A DNA stretch of 64,000 nt, from positions 1-64,000 of the forward strand of contig NZ_BSVC01000001.1 of assembly GCF_030269905.1 (NCBI RefSeq), read 5' to 3'. The stretch is from Pelosinus sp. IPA-1 (GTDB taxonomy: Bacteria; Bacillota; Negativicutes; DSM-13327). Positions 50,650 through 58,654 of the stretch are shown here, in pieces. Each line of letters begins with the position of its first letter. Position 1 is the first letter of the stretch. Both the position numbers and the translations under genes were made by a program. A model generated the notes under the pieces. It was not told the DNA's origin. It saw nothing but the letters and a program-made list of their open reading frames with translations, and did no database searches.

Positions 50650-52061
50650 ATATTGCGCTGCTCACAAGTGAGATAGCCGTTGTAATTCTTGCTTTGCTTA
50701 TCATTGTCTTTGACTTACTGATGCCGCGTCAAGAAGCTCGCCGTAGTTTAGGGTATTTTGCAGTTTGTGGTTTATTGGGGATTTTAGTTTATACCTTTAA
50801 CCAACATGGAACTTCAGCTACGGTGTATCATGGTTTTTTTGTTGTTGATAAATTTGCTTTGTTTTTCAAGCAGTTATTCATAGTGGCGACGATCTTAACA
50901 CTATTGTTTTCCTTTGATTATATAGAAGGACTAACTCACAATACTGGGGAGTTTTATGCATTATTACTCTTAAGTTTAGTGGGTATGATGGTTATGGCGT
51001 CCGCAAATGATTTATTAACGGTGTTTGTTGGCTTGGAATTGATGACCATTATATTTTATATTCTAGTTGGCTTTGATTTAAGAAGTATTAAGTCAAGTGA
51101 AGCTGGCACAAAGTATTTGATTCTTGGTTCGGCAGCGAGCGCAGTTTTGCTGTATGGTATGAGCTGGGTATATGGCTTTACCGGCACTATTGTGCTGAGT
51201 CAAATCGCTGCTCATCTTACTGCTAGTCCGGCTATGCTGCTGGGATTAGGGCTTATGCTTGCCGGTTTCTGTTTTAAATTGTCTATTGTTCCTTTTCATA
51301 TGTGGGCTCCCGATGTTTATGAAGGTGCGCCAATTCCTGTTACTGCCATGTTGGCGATGGCATCAAAAGCTGCTGGGGTTGCGGTATTACTGCGGGTTTT
51401 CTTAGTAGCATTTGCCGGCTTACAAGCCTATTGGTTGACGATTGTCAGCCTATTAGCTGGGCTAAGTATGATTGTAGGTATTATAGTTGCGATATGGCAG
51501 ACTAATACCAAGCGCATGTTGGCCTATTCCTCCGTAGCACAAGCTGGTTATATTTTATCGGGTCTCTTGGCTGCTGATGCAGCCGGAGTCAAGGGGATGC
51601 TATTTTATGCTGTGCTGTATATGGTGGCCAATGTTGGTGCCTTTGCTGTAACTACTGCTGTTAATAACCAATGCGGTTCAGATAAGATTGATGATCTTTC
51701 TGGATTGTCCCAAAAGTCACCCTTCTTGGCAGTGGTTATGACTGTATCATTGTTATCTATGGCAGGTCTTCCGCCAATGGCAGGCTTTGTCGGTAAGATG
51801 TATATATTTATGGCAATTACAGATAAAGGCTACTTCTGGATTGCTATGTTAGGGCTTGTAATGTCGATGGTTTCGGTGTATTATTACATGCTTGTGGTCA
51901 GAGTGATGTACAGTAAGGAAGCAAAGAATGAGCAGGAATTTACTGCTAGTGTATCATTGCGTATTGTGGCTCTGATTAGTTTGATTGCAACTTTGTTTAT
52001 TGGTATATACCCTGGACCATTAGCTGAGCTAGCAAATGCTGCAGCTCGGTCGCTGTGGTAA
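50646..52061 (+). CDS. nuoN: NADH-quinone oxidoreductase subunit N
   Basis: A 471-residue antiporter-like subunit, last of the operon. Marks: VFVGLELMTIIFYILVGF, FKLSIVPFHMWAPDVYEGAP (Lys) and KRMLAYSSVAQAGYILSGLL. It overlaps nuoM by 4 bases. After it an R1 repeat hairpin with a T-run is the likely transcription end; no nuoE, F or G follows. Confidence 0.95.
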   Translation: MNIALLTSEIAVVILALLIIVFDLLMPRQEARRSLGYFAVCGLLGILVYTFNQHGTSATVYHGFFVVDKFALFFKQLFIVATILTLLFSFDYIEGLTHNTGEFYALLLLSLVGMMVMASANDLLTVFVGLELMTIIFYILVGFDLRSIKSSEAGTKYLILGSAASAVLLYGMSWVYGFTGTIVLSQIAAHLTASPAMLLGLGLMLAGFCFKLSIVPFHMWAPDVYEGAPIPVTAMLAMASKAAGVAVLLRVFLVAFAGLQAYWLTIVSLLAGLSMIVGIIVAIWQTNTKRMLAYSSVAQAGYILSGLLAADAAGVKGMLFYAVLYMVANVGAFAVTTAVNNQCGSDKIDDLSGLSQKSPFLAVVMTVSLLSMAGLPPMAGFVGKMYIFMAITDKGYFWIAMLGLVMSMVSVYYYMLVVRVMYSKEAKNEQEFTASVSLRIVALISLIATLFIGIYPGPLAELANAAARSLW

Positions 52062-52124
52062 AAGAAAAGGAATTGTTCCTCCAAAACTTTTAATTAAAGC
52101 TTTAACAGCTATATAAATGATACA

Positions 52125-52200
52125 AAGAACCGTATCATTTGTAATAGCTAAAGAACTCCTGCCAGATTTCTGTTAAAATCTGGCAGGAGTTCTTTATTAT
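52125..52200 (+). repeat. dispersed palindromic repeat R1, copy 5 (nuo terminator)
   Basis: AACCGTATCATTTGTAATAG, then arms AAAGAACTCCTGCCAGATTT / AAATCTGGCAGGAGTTCTTT. At 20 bp this is the longest perfect stem among the copies. It is probably recruited as the nuo terminator. Confidence 0.8.
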
Positions 52201-52376
52201 ATGAACAATATATATGCTATAAAGATAATGAGCAAGCAGCTGCAGTGAATAATGTGATTACGGAATAGACTGTAGTAGCTACCTATATGCATTATAATAA
52301 GGGATTTTTTGATGGGTTAAAGATGCAATGCCTGAACCCGAGGGTATTGAAAAGATTAAGATAGGTGGGATGAACA

Positions 52377-53231
52377 ATGTATTATAAAGCGCTTAAAGAT
52401 GAAAGTTATAATACCTTATATACTGCTTTTACAAAAGCCTTTTCAGATTACCAGGTAAATATTAACTTGTCTCCAGAAGCATTTCAAAGAATGCTTAAAA
52501 GAAGAGGATACTCACCAGAATTTTCTTATGGAGCATATGACAATGATGAATTAATCGGTTTTATTCTTAACGGAATACGCAAATGGAATAACAAAATTAC
52601 CGCCTATGATACAGGAACAGGTGTTATAGCAACATATAGAAAAAGAGGGGTAACAACAAAGTTATTCTCACATATAAAAGAAATATTTCTGCAAAATCAG
52701 GTTGAACAATACTTGCTGGAAGTAATTCAATCAAATAATGTAGCAGCTGATTTATATTTGAAGCAGGGATTTCAGATCACTAGAGAATTTATTTGTTATC
52801 AAGCTGAAAAAAAAGAAATAAACAAAGTGAAACCCTGTGAAGCTATAGTCAGTTCAGGACAATTTGATATAGTAAATTGGGATCAATTAGAATCATTCTG
52901 GGACTTTATACCATCATGGCAGAATTCAGTTGATTCGGTTATATGTGCAAAAGACTCATTACATATGACGATTGCCAGGCTTGAAAATAATGTTGTGGGG
53001 TATGGAATCATCGATATGAATACAGGAGATATACCACAGCTAGCTGTAAAAAGAAAATTTAGAAATATGGGGGTAGGCCACGTAATTCTTAAGAATTTAG
53101 TTGGTTGTACTAAAAGCAATCATATAAGGTTTATAAATGTAGAAGATATTTGTGAAACATTAAATAAGTTTCTTAGAAATAATGGTTTAAAGGAAATTAC
53201 AAAACAATATGAGATGGTAATGAGTATTTAA
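52377..53231 (+). CDS. GNAT acetyltransferase with two GNAT domains
   Basis: A 284-residue protein. The N-terminal half (1-140) shows ATYRKRGVTTKLFSHIKEIF, an acetyl-CoA loop variant, and EVIQSNNVAADLYLKQGFQI. The C-terminal half (about 170-284) shows LAVKRKFRNMGVGHVILKNL, a second loop. Tandem GNATs usually have one catalytic and one degenerate half. Substrate unknown. The ribosome site is weak (GGTGGG). Codon use is A/T-rich compared with the adjoining nuo genes. Confidence 0.85.
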   Translation: MYYKALKDESYNTLYTAFTKAFSDYQVNINLSPEAFQRMLKRRGYSPEFSYGAYDNDELIGFILNGIRKWNNKITAYDTGTGVIATYRKRGVTTKLFSHIKEIFLQNQVEQYLLEVIQSNNVAADLYLKQGFQITREFICYQAEKKEINKVKPCEAIVSSGQFDIVNWDQLESFWDFIPSWQNSVDSVICAKDSLHMTIARLENNVVGYGIIDMNTGDIPQLAVKRKFRNMGVGHVILKNLVGCTKSNHIRFINVEDICETLNKFLRNNGLKEITKQYEMVMSI

Positions 53232-53308
53232 GGTAAGATGAGTAAAAATACTTGCTGTATAGCTTGTAAAAGAGTTTAACATGAACAAAATAATTATTTC
53301 CGAGGTAT

Positions 53309-53373
53309 GAGAATTGTAACCCCCTTTTCGGATACGCTTATAAAGACGTATTTGGAATGGGGGTTACAATTTA
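53309..53373. terminator. bidirectional hairpin terminator
   Basis: AATTGTAACCCCC / GGGGGTTACAATT (13 bp) flank a 35-base spacer between the convergent GNAT and amidase genes. Confidence 0.7.
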
Positions 53374-53787
53374 ATATGCAATTAAACTTCTTTTAATTTT
53401 ATTAGTAAAAGTTTTCATAAATAAATCAGCATCTGACTCTTCTGCCATTTCCACACGCGCCGCTAAGTCACGATGATAACGACCTCTTACTTTTTCATTG
53501 TCACATTCTGGACTAAGCTCTACGTCCGTTTGGCGGGATAACGCAACCTTAGCACCATTTTGATTCAGTACATCTTTAAGTGCCAATGCTATTGACAGAT
53601 TTATGTCTTTTTCAAGTACGCCTGGGCGGTTTGCACCAGGGTCAATGCCGCCATGACCGGCATCCACTACAATAACCTTACCAGATAGTTTGTGGGTAGC
53701 ATCGTTCGCGTATAAGGTGCTTAATAGTAACATGACAGGTAATAGGAATAAGATAAAGTGACGTTTACCGAGATATAACATTTTCAC
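53371..53787 (-). pseudogene. truncated N-acetylmuramoyl-L-alanine amidase (CwlD-like)
   Basis: About 138 residues with an N-terminal membrane/signal segment and the first half of an Amidase_3 domain: VIVVDAGHGGIDPGANRPGV (first zinc His) and LEKDINLSIALALKD (zinc Glu). The frame departs from the family after AEESDADLF, just where the second zinc His motif (SIHAN) should appear. CwlD-like enzymes are about 230 residues and are needed for spore cortex modification. As it stands the enzyme should be inactive. Start uncertain: GTG 53787 or ATG 53781 fit the GAGGTGAG site. Confidence 0.7.
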
Positions 53788-53969
53788 GGTGGCTCTCACC
53801 TCGCATAACTAAAATATATGCAAAAGATAAAGAAATATATCAAACTTAAACGCCGCCAAGTACTTCTCATCAAATTCTAATGTTCTTCTCAGGAGCGTTT
53901 CATTTTCCTTTTGTATAATGCAATCAGTGGAAACAACCACAGCAATATAAAAAAAGGAGGATTACGATA

Positions 53970-54401
53970 ATGAATAAAAAATGGATGGCAGGCGTTTTAT
54001 CAATGATGATCTTAGGAGGTGCTGCAGTAGGTGCAGCCAATCACCCAGCTTTTGCCGCCGCACCTGAGGCAGTCAAGAAGGTAATTGCTCAGCACATAGA
54101 TAAAGAAGATCAAGAGCAAGAAGACAATGACCGCGAGGTACCCGATGGAGCAGAACAAGCTAATTTAGCTAAAGAGGCTAAAATTACTGAGCAGCAAGGT
54201 AAGGATATTGCCACCAAAAAAGTAGCCGGTACGGTGGTGAAATCTGAACTGGAAGATGAAGATGGTGTCGTGGTTTATAATGTAACAATTAAAGATAGCA
54301 AGAACCAAGACAATGAAGTCAAGGTAGATGCAAAAACAGGCTCGGTTATCAAAGTCGAGCATGATGACGATACCGAAACAAATGATGATGCAAACGGATA
54401 A
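53970..54401 (+). CDS. secreted PepSY-domain protein
   Basis: A 143-residue exported protein. The signal peptide (MNKKWMAGVLSMMILGGAAV) is cleaved near AFA-AAP. An acidic linker (KEDQEQEDNDREVPDGAEQ) is followed by one PepSY domain (TEQQGKDIATKKVAGTVVKS, YNVTIKD, KVDAKTGSVIKVEHDDD). Such proteins often sit beside two-component systems and may modulate them or bind metal. It is immediately upstream of an OmpR/HK pair, with a terminator between. AAAGGAGG precedes the ATG. Confidence 0.87.
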   Translation: MNKKWMAGVLSMMILGGAAVGAANHPAFAAAPEAVKKVIAQHIDKEDQEQEDNDREVPDGAEQANLAKEAKITEQQGKDIATKKVAGTVVKSELEDEDGVVVYNVTIKDSKNQDNEVKVDAKTGSVIKVEHDDDTETNDDANG

Positions 54402-54415
54402 AGCGTAGCATACTA

Positions 54416-54462
54416 AGAGAGCCTTATTGCCCAATCGTGGTGAAAAGGCTCTCTTTTCCTTA
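54416..54462 (+). terminator. Rho-independent terminator after the PepSY gene
   Basis: AGAGAGCCTT / AAAGGCTCTCTTTT stem with an 18-base loop and TTTCCTT tail. Confidence 0.8.
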
Positions 54463-54525
54463 TATAATTTAATATATAGTGAAAGCTAAAGGAATATATA
54501 TATTCTTGCTGAAGAGGGTGAGGAC

Positions 54526-55200
54526 ATGACGAAGGTTTTACTTGTGGAAGATGAAGTGAATATGGCCAAATTTGTTGAACTGGAATTAGAGCATGAGGGA
54601 TTTTTGGTAACAGTTGCTGTCGATGGTCGAATTGGCTTGGAACTTGCTTTAGAACAAGATTGGGATATTATTCTATTGGACATTATGCTGCCGGAACTAA
54701 ATGGTATTGAGGTTTGTCGTCGGCTACGCAACGCAAAAGATACCCCAGTTATCATGTTGACCGCTCGGGACACTATCATTGACCGAGTATCTGGGCTTGA
54801 CAGTGGAGCAGATGATTATATTCCTAAACCTTTTGCCATCGAGGAATTGCTGGCTCGTATGCGTTCGATATTGCGTCGCACAAAACCAGAAAATACGGAA
54901 AAAGATAAGCTGATTTATCGTGATATAACGGTGAATTTAGAGTCTTGCATAGTAAAACGAGATGAAACGGTTGTAGAGTTAACCAAACGGGAATATGATC
55001 TCCTAGTTGCTTTTATGCAAAATGAAAACCGGGTTTTAAGCCGCGATGTTCTGCTAGACCGGGTCTGGGGATATGAGGCAGTGGTTGAGACCAATGTGGT
55101 GGATGTCTATGTACGTTATCTGCGCAATAAGCTGGATAAGCCTAAGGAAGACAGTATTATTCAGACGGTACGCGGCATGGGGTATGTGATGAGAAAATGA
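54526..55200 (+). CDS. OmpR-family response regulator
   Basis: A 224-residue regulator. The receiver has the acidic pair VEDE, the phospho-Asp in ILLDIMLPELNG, Thr in MLTARD and Lys in YIPKPFAIEELLAR. The C-terminal winged helix ends RGMGYVMRK. The N-terminus (KVLLVEDEVNMAKFVELELE) is closest in my memory to ArlR-type regulators. It overlaps the kinase gene by 4 bases. The PepSY gene just upstream may be a target. Confidence 0.94.
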   Translation: MTKVLLVEDEVNMAKFVELELEHEGFLVTVAVDGRIGLELALEQDWDIILLDIMLPELNGIEVCRRLRNAKDTPVIMLTARDTIIDRVSGLDSGADDYIPKPFAIEELLARMRSILRRTKPENTEKDKLIYRDITVNLESCIVKRDETVVELTKREYDLLVAFMQNENRVLSRDVLLDRVWGYEAVVETNVVDVYVRYLRNKLDKPKEDSIIQTVRGMGYVMRK

Positions 55201-56606
55201 AGAGGATAGTAAATGCTTTTTCAAAATTACCGATTCGTTGGAAACTTGCCTTGGGGTCAGCTCTGCTGCTTTTTTGCCTCATTGTTCTGTACAATTCAAT
55301 CCAGTATCTTGTTATCAATCAATGGGTAAATAACCGGGAACGAAATGTCATGCAAAGTACTGCTGCGGCAATTCAAGACTACTTCTTAGACAACGATGAG
55401 GATATCGGGGCACAAGAACTGGAAAGTAGTAAAGAATTTTTAGAAAAGATAAATGAGCAGGGACAAATGATTCGGATTATCCAGAAAGATGGCAGAAGTA
55501 TTCTCGTAGTAACTAAAGACATAAGGCCTGAATGGGTCACTTCAGAGTTTGTGCAAACGTCACGGATAATCGAGGGACGACATGGAGAGGATCATTTACT
55601 AATTGTGCGTACCCCGCTTATTATTCCTCACTTTACAGGTACAATTGAAATTGTACGCAATATTAGGGCCGTCGATCAATTACTGAATGTTATCCTGACT
55701 GTTATGACGGCAGGTGGTATCGTAGCAATTTTATTGAGTATCGTGGGTGGGATGGTTATTTCGCGTCAGTTATTGATGCCGATAAAAGATTTGACAAATA
55801 TCATGAAGAAGGTAGAGGAAAAAGGTCTGCAAGAGAGAGTAAAAGTCTATGAGGCGAAAGATGAACTTTCTGCGCTAGCCACCATGTTTAATACCATGAT
55901 GGATAAGCTCGAGTACTCTTTTCGGCAGCAAAAGCAGTTCGTTGAGGATGCGTCCCATGAACTGCGTACACCCATTGCAATTGTTGAAGGCCATCTTTCG
56001 CTGTTGGTGCGGTGGGGGAAGGATGATTCGAAAGTCTTAGAGGAGTCACTTGCAACGTCTTTGCAAGAAACCAAGCGCTTAAAGCATTTAGTGCAGGATT
56101 TATTGGCAGTGTCACAAGCGGAGGCATCGCTAGCAGATTTAGAGAAGGAAAAAATATGGCCTGTTCCCATTATTGAACAAGCGATTCAGAATATGGTCCT
56201 TATTCATGCTGAAGTTGACTTTTCAGCTGAATTAGCCGCGCTAGAAGAAATCCAAATTGCCATCACGTCTAATCATCTGGAACAAATACTGCTTATCTTA
56301 CTAGACAATGGAATCAAGTACTCAACGATAGACAAACGCGTCAATATTCTAGGATATATAAATGCAGAGTATGCCTGTATTGCTATACGGGACTACGGCA
56401 TGGGTATTCCTGATAGTGATCTTCCCCATATCTTTGATCGATTTTATCGGGTAGATAAGGCTCGCAGTAGGAGGCAAGGCGGCAGCGGCTTAGGACTAGC
56501 CATTGCTAAGAGGCTTGTTGAAAAGTATCGCGGTCTTATCGAGGTGCACAGTGAGGTCCATGTTGGAACAACGATTATCATTCAACTACCAATAGCAATA
56601 TCATAA
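55197..56606 (+). CDS. sensor histidine kinase (ArlS-like)
   Basis: A 469-residue membrane kinase. TM1 is about residues 16-38 and TM2 about 167-190, enclosing an extracytoplasmic sensor of 130 residues. HAMP follows (LLMPIKDLTNIMKKVEEKGL), then the HisKA box FVEDASHELRTPIAIVEGHL and the HATPase boxes LILLDNGIKYS, IRDYGMGIPDSDLPHIFDRF and GGSGLGLAIAKRLVEK. It partners with the overlapping OmpR-type regulator. The signal is unknown; a cell-envelope cue is suggested by the PepSY, PAP2 and DedA neighbours. Confidence 0.94.
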   Translation: MKRIVNAFSKLPIRWKLALGSALLLFCLIVLYNSIQYLVINQWVNNRERNVMQSTAAAIQDYFLDNDEDIGAQELESSKEFLEKINEQGQMIRIIQKDGRSILVVTKDIRPEWVTSEFVQTSRIIEGRHGEDHLLIVRTPLIIPHFTGTIEIVRNIRAVDQLLNVILTVMTAGGIVAILLSIVGGMVISRQLLMPIKDLTNIMKKVEEKGLQERVKVYEAKDELSALATMFNTMMDKLEYSFRQQKQFVEDASHELRTPIAIVEGHLSLLVRWGKDDSKVLEESLATSLQETKRLKHLVQDLLAVSQAEASLADLEKEKIWPVPIIEQAIQNMVLIHAEVDFSAELAALEEIQIAITSNHLEQILLILLDNGIKYSTIDKRVNILGYINAEYACIAIRDYGMGIPDSDLPHIFDRFYRVDKARSRRQGGSGLGLAIAKRLVEKYRGLIEVHSEVHVGTTIIIQLPIAIS

Positions 56607-56692
56607 GACTTGGATTCGGCCAAGTACTAAGACGCAGGCAGAAGCCTTAGTCGTTCTTACTTGGAATCAAGAAAGTGTTATACTTCCTGATG

Positions 56693-56733
56693 ACCTAAAA
56701 AAAGTTTTGCTAGGCGTGAACTTTTTTTGCATG
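56693..56733 (+). terminator. Rho-independent terminator after the kinase
   Basis: AAAAAAAGTT / AACTTTTTTT stem with loop TTGCTAGGCGTG. A longer weak hairpin, CCAAGTACTAAGACG / CTTACTTGG, precedes it at 56619-56665. Confidence 0.75.
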
Positions 56734-56777
56734 CTCATTGTCTTATAGTATGTAATAGCAAAAAGGAGGAAAAAACT

Positions 56778-57440
56778 ATGTTCTATGATAACACTCTATT
56801 ATTTATGATTAATGGATTATCTGGCCACTCTGTTTGGGTGGATAAGGTTATAATGATACTTTCAGAGTACGGGCCGGTGGTATTTAGTTTATACTTGATA
56901 AGCCTATGGTTTAGCGGTAACTCAACAGATGAGCTTACTGAGAACCGTAAGCGTGCGTTATATGCTTTTTTCGCGGCAATGTTAGCTATGGGAATGAACC
57001 AGCTAATTAGCCATATTTGGTATCGCAATCGTCCTTATTTGGATCAACCAGTAAACCGGTTGCTGCAAGGCGCACAAGATGCTTCTTTCCCTAGTGACCA
57101 TGCTGCTGGTGCGTTTTCCATTGCCGGCAGTCTCTTCGGACGCACAGCGGGCAGTAATCTTTTGATGGCTTTTGCTATCCTAGTAGCGTTATCACGGGTG
57201 TATGTGGGGCTGCACTATCCGAGTGATATCCTTGGTGGGATGACGACCGGCCTTGTCAGTAGTTGGTTGATTGAACGCAATAAAGGACTGCTGGACAAAC
57301 CATTAACATTGTTACTCGCCACATGGACTATTATTGAGACAAAGTTGCACCTGCCTGTTCCCTCTCTTGCCAGAACAGGACAAGGTGGGGAGTGTTCGTG
57401 TGACCTTTGTCGGAGCTGTTATGACTGCCTTGTTGTATAA
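56778..57440 (+). CDS. PAP2-family phosphatase (undecaprenyl-diphosphatase-like)
   Basis: A 220-residue membrane protein with about five helices. The three acid-phosphatase motifs are seen: HIWYRNRPYLDQP, SFPSDHAAGAFS (PSDH in place of PSGH), and SRVYVGLHYPSDILGG. It is probably a BcrC-like recycler of undecaprenyl diphosphate at the membrane. The ATG at 56778 has AAAGGAGGAAA upstream. The C-terminal 25 residues (RTGQGGECSCDLCRSCYDC) are atypical, and hydrophobic sequence continues in another frame, so a late frameshift is possible. Confidence 0.85.
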   Translation: MFYDNTLLFMINGLSGHSVWVDKVIMILSEYGPVVFSLYLISLWFSGNSTDELTENRKRALYAFFAAMLAMGMNQLISHIWYRNRPYLDQPVNRLLQGAQDASFPSDHAAGAFSIAGSLFGRTAGSNLLMAFAILVALSRVYVGLHYPSDILGGMTTGLVSSWLIERNKGLLDKPLTLLLATWTIIETKLHLPVPSLARTGQGGECSCDLCRSCYDCLVV

Positions 57441-57531
57441 CGTCCCTGCATTAGGTTTCTTGGCGCTGTTTATTGTGGCTGCTACGGCTGTTGGCGGTAT
57501 AATATTGAAGGTTTTTAAGAAAAAAACATGA
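57400..57531 (+). CDS. possible 43-residue membrane protein (or frameshifted PAP2 tail)
   Basis: A hydrophobic frame (TFVGAVMTALLYNVPALGFL, then ALFIVAATAVGGIIL) ending in KVFKKKT, one to two membrane segments with a basic cytoplasmic end. A GTG start at 57400 has GGGGAG seven bases upstream. It overlaps the 3' end of the PAP2 gene in another frame. Either it is a separate small membrane protein, or the true C-terminus of PAP2 after a frameshift. Confidence 0.4.
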   Translation: MTFVGAVMTALLYNVPALGFLALFIVAATAVGGIILKVFKKKT

Positions 57532-57563
57532 TCATAAATTAAGTATAACTGGAGGTGAGTGTC

Positions 57564-58163
57564 ATGGAGCAATTCTTTCATGTCGTTATAGATTATATTG
57601 CCCAGTGGGGCTATGTAGCAATTGTTATTGGGATGGCATTGGAAAGCGCCTGCGTCCCCGTTCCTAGCGAACTTATCTTTGGTTTTGCAGGCTATCTAGT
57701 ATATCTAGGCCAACTGGATTTTACGATGGCGGTTGTTGCTGGGGTAGTCGGCGGACTTATAGGCTCAATTATTGCTTATCTGGTGGGTTATTATGGCGGA
57801 CAACCGTTAGTCGCCAAGTATGGTCGATATTTTTTATTGTCCAAGCACAATGTGGATATGGCGCAGCGGTGGTTTGATCGTTACGGGATAAAGGCTACTT
57901 TTTTCAGTCGGTTACTCCCTGTTGTCCGAACCTTTATTTCCCTTCCGGCTGGGTTTGCGCAAGTCAATTTTGGCGAATTTGTTATTTACACGTTGTTGGG
58001 GTCCATTCCTTGGACAATCGGACTAACTTACGCAGGCATGGTATTAGGCGAGAACTGGGAGGCATTAAATGCCATTGGTCACAAGGCGAGCCTAATAGTT
58101 GCCGCGGGTCTGATTTTCATTGCTGTCTATTATTATCGGAGAAATCATACCCAACCTGTCTGA
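57564..58163 (+). CDS. DedA-family membrane protein
   Basis: A 199-residue DedA/VTT-domain protein. Hallmarks: MALESACVPVPSELIFGFAG (reentrant helix with the conserved Glu), YYGGQPLVAKYGRYFLL and FFSRLLPVVRTFISLPAGFA (Arg and Pro loop). Some DedA proteins are undecaprenyl-phosphate flippases or scramblases, which fits the adjacent PAP2 phosphatase. The ATG at 57564 is preferred, with GGAGGTG just upstream. It lies 32 bases after the small membrane frame. Confidence 0.92.
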   Translation: MEQFFHVVIDYIAQWGYVAIVIGMALESACVPVPSELIFGFAGYLVYLGQLDFTMAVVAGVVGGLIGSIIAYLVGYYGGQPLVAKYGRYFLLSKHNVDMAQRWFDRYGIKATFFSRLLPVVRTFISLPAGFAQVNFGEFVIYTLLGSIPWTIGLTYAGMVLGENWEALNAIGHKASLIVAAGLIFIAVYYYRRNHTQPV

Positions 58164-58368
58164 CGTAACATTGGATGTAGGTCGATAGGTACTTAACCTC
58201 TGCTGATAATAATATTGACCCTTTTATCTTTTTAGGTAGGCTCTTAAGGATTGCACAAATGTTAGTCTCAACTTATCAATACTTTTTAAAATATGAATGA
58301 TCCTAAATGAATTGCCCCTCTTCTCTGGATCGAACTCACTGGCAATATGAGAAATTAAATAGATGCCG

Positions 58369-58402
58369 AACTGCCAACAATTACTCGTTGGCAGTCTTTT
58401 TA
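58369..58402 (+). terminator. Rho-independent terminator
   Basis: AACTGCCAAC / GTTGGCAGTC stem with loop AATTACTC, then TTTTTAT. It is directly abutted by the group II intron 5' end. Confidence 0.85.
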
Positions 58403-58403
58403 T

Positions 58404-58590
58404 GTGCGCCCAGCATGGGCGCTTACTAGTCGATGTAAGTCCGATACAGGGGCTGATGTGCCAACCTTAGCTTAAGACAAGACTTCCCATCGTAAGGTGA
58501 AATCTGAAGGAAATTGGCGGCAAGGCTCTGCTTCGCATACCAAGAATATGATTGGCTGTGACTTACATCATAGCGTAGGAGATGCAGTCT
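58404..58590 (+). mobile_element. group II intron 5' relic (domain I fragment)
   Basis: Starts with GTGCGCCCAGCATGGGCG, the recognised 5' end of bacterial group II introns, followed by GATGTAAGTCCGATACAGGG, ATCGTAAGGTGAAATCTGAA and GGAAATTGGCGGCAAGGCTC, all domain I-like segments in order. There is no intron-encoded reverse transcriptase or 3' end. It sits directly behind a terminator hairpin, the insertion habit of class C introns. The element is truncated and should not splice or move. Confidence 0.75.
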
Positions 58591-58654
58591 GTTTTATCAT
58601 TAGTTATGATATTGATTGAAATAAAGTAACTTAATAACTGTAAGGGGTGATGTA

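Noticed and set aside
52290-52386. Possible decayed gene ending MPEPEGIEKIKIGG before the tandem GNAT gene
   Set aside because: The frame is broken and too short. It may be related to the small protein at 11779, but the evidence is not enough for a feature.
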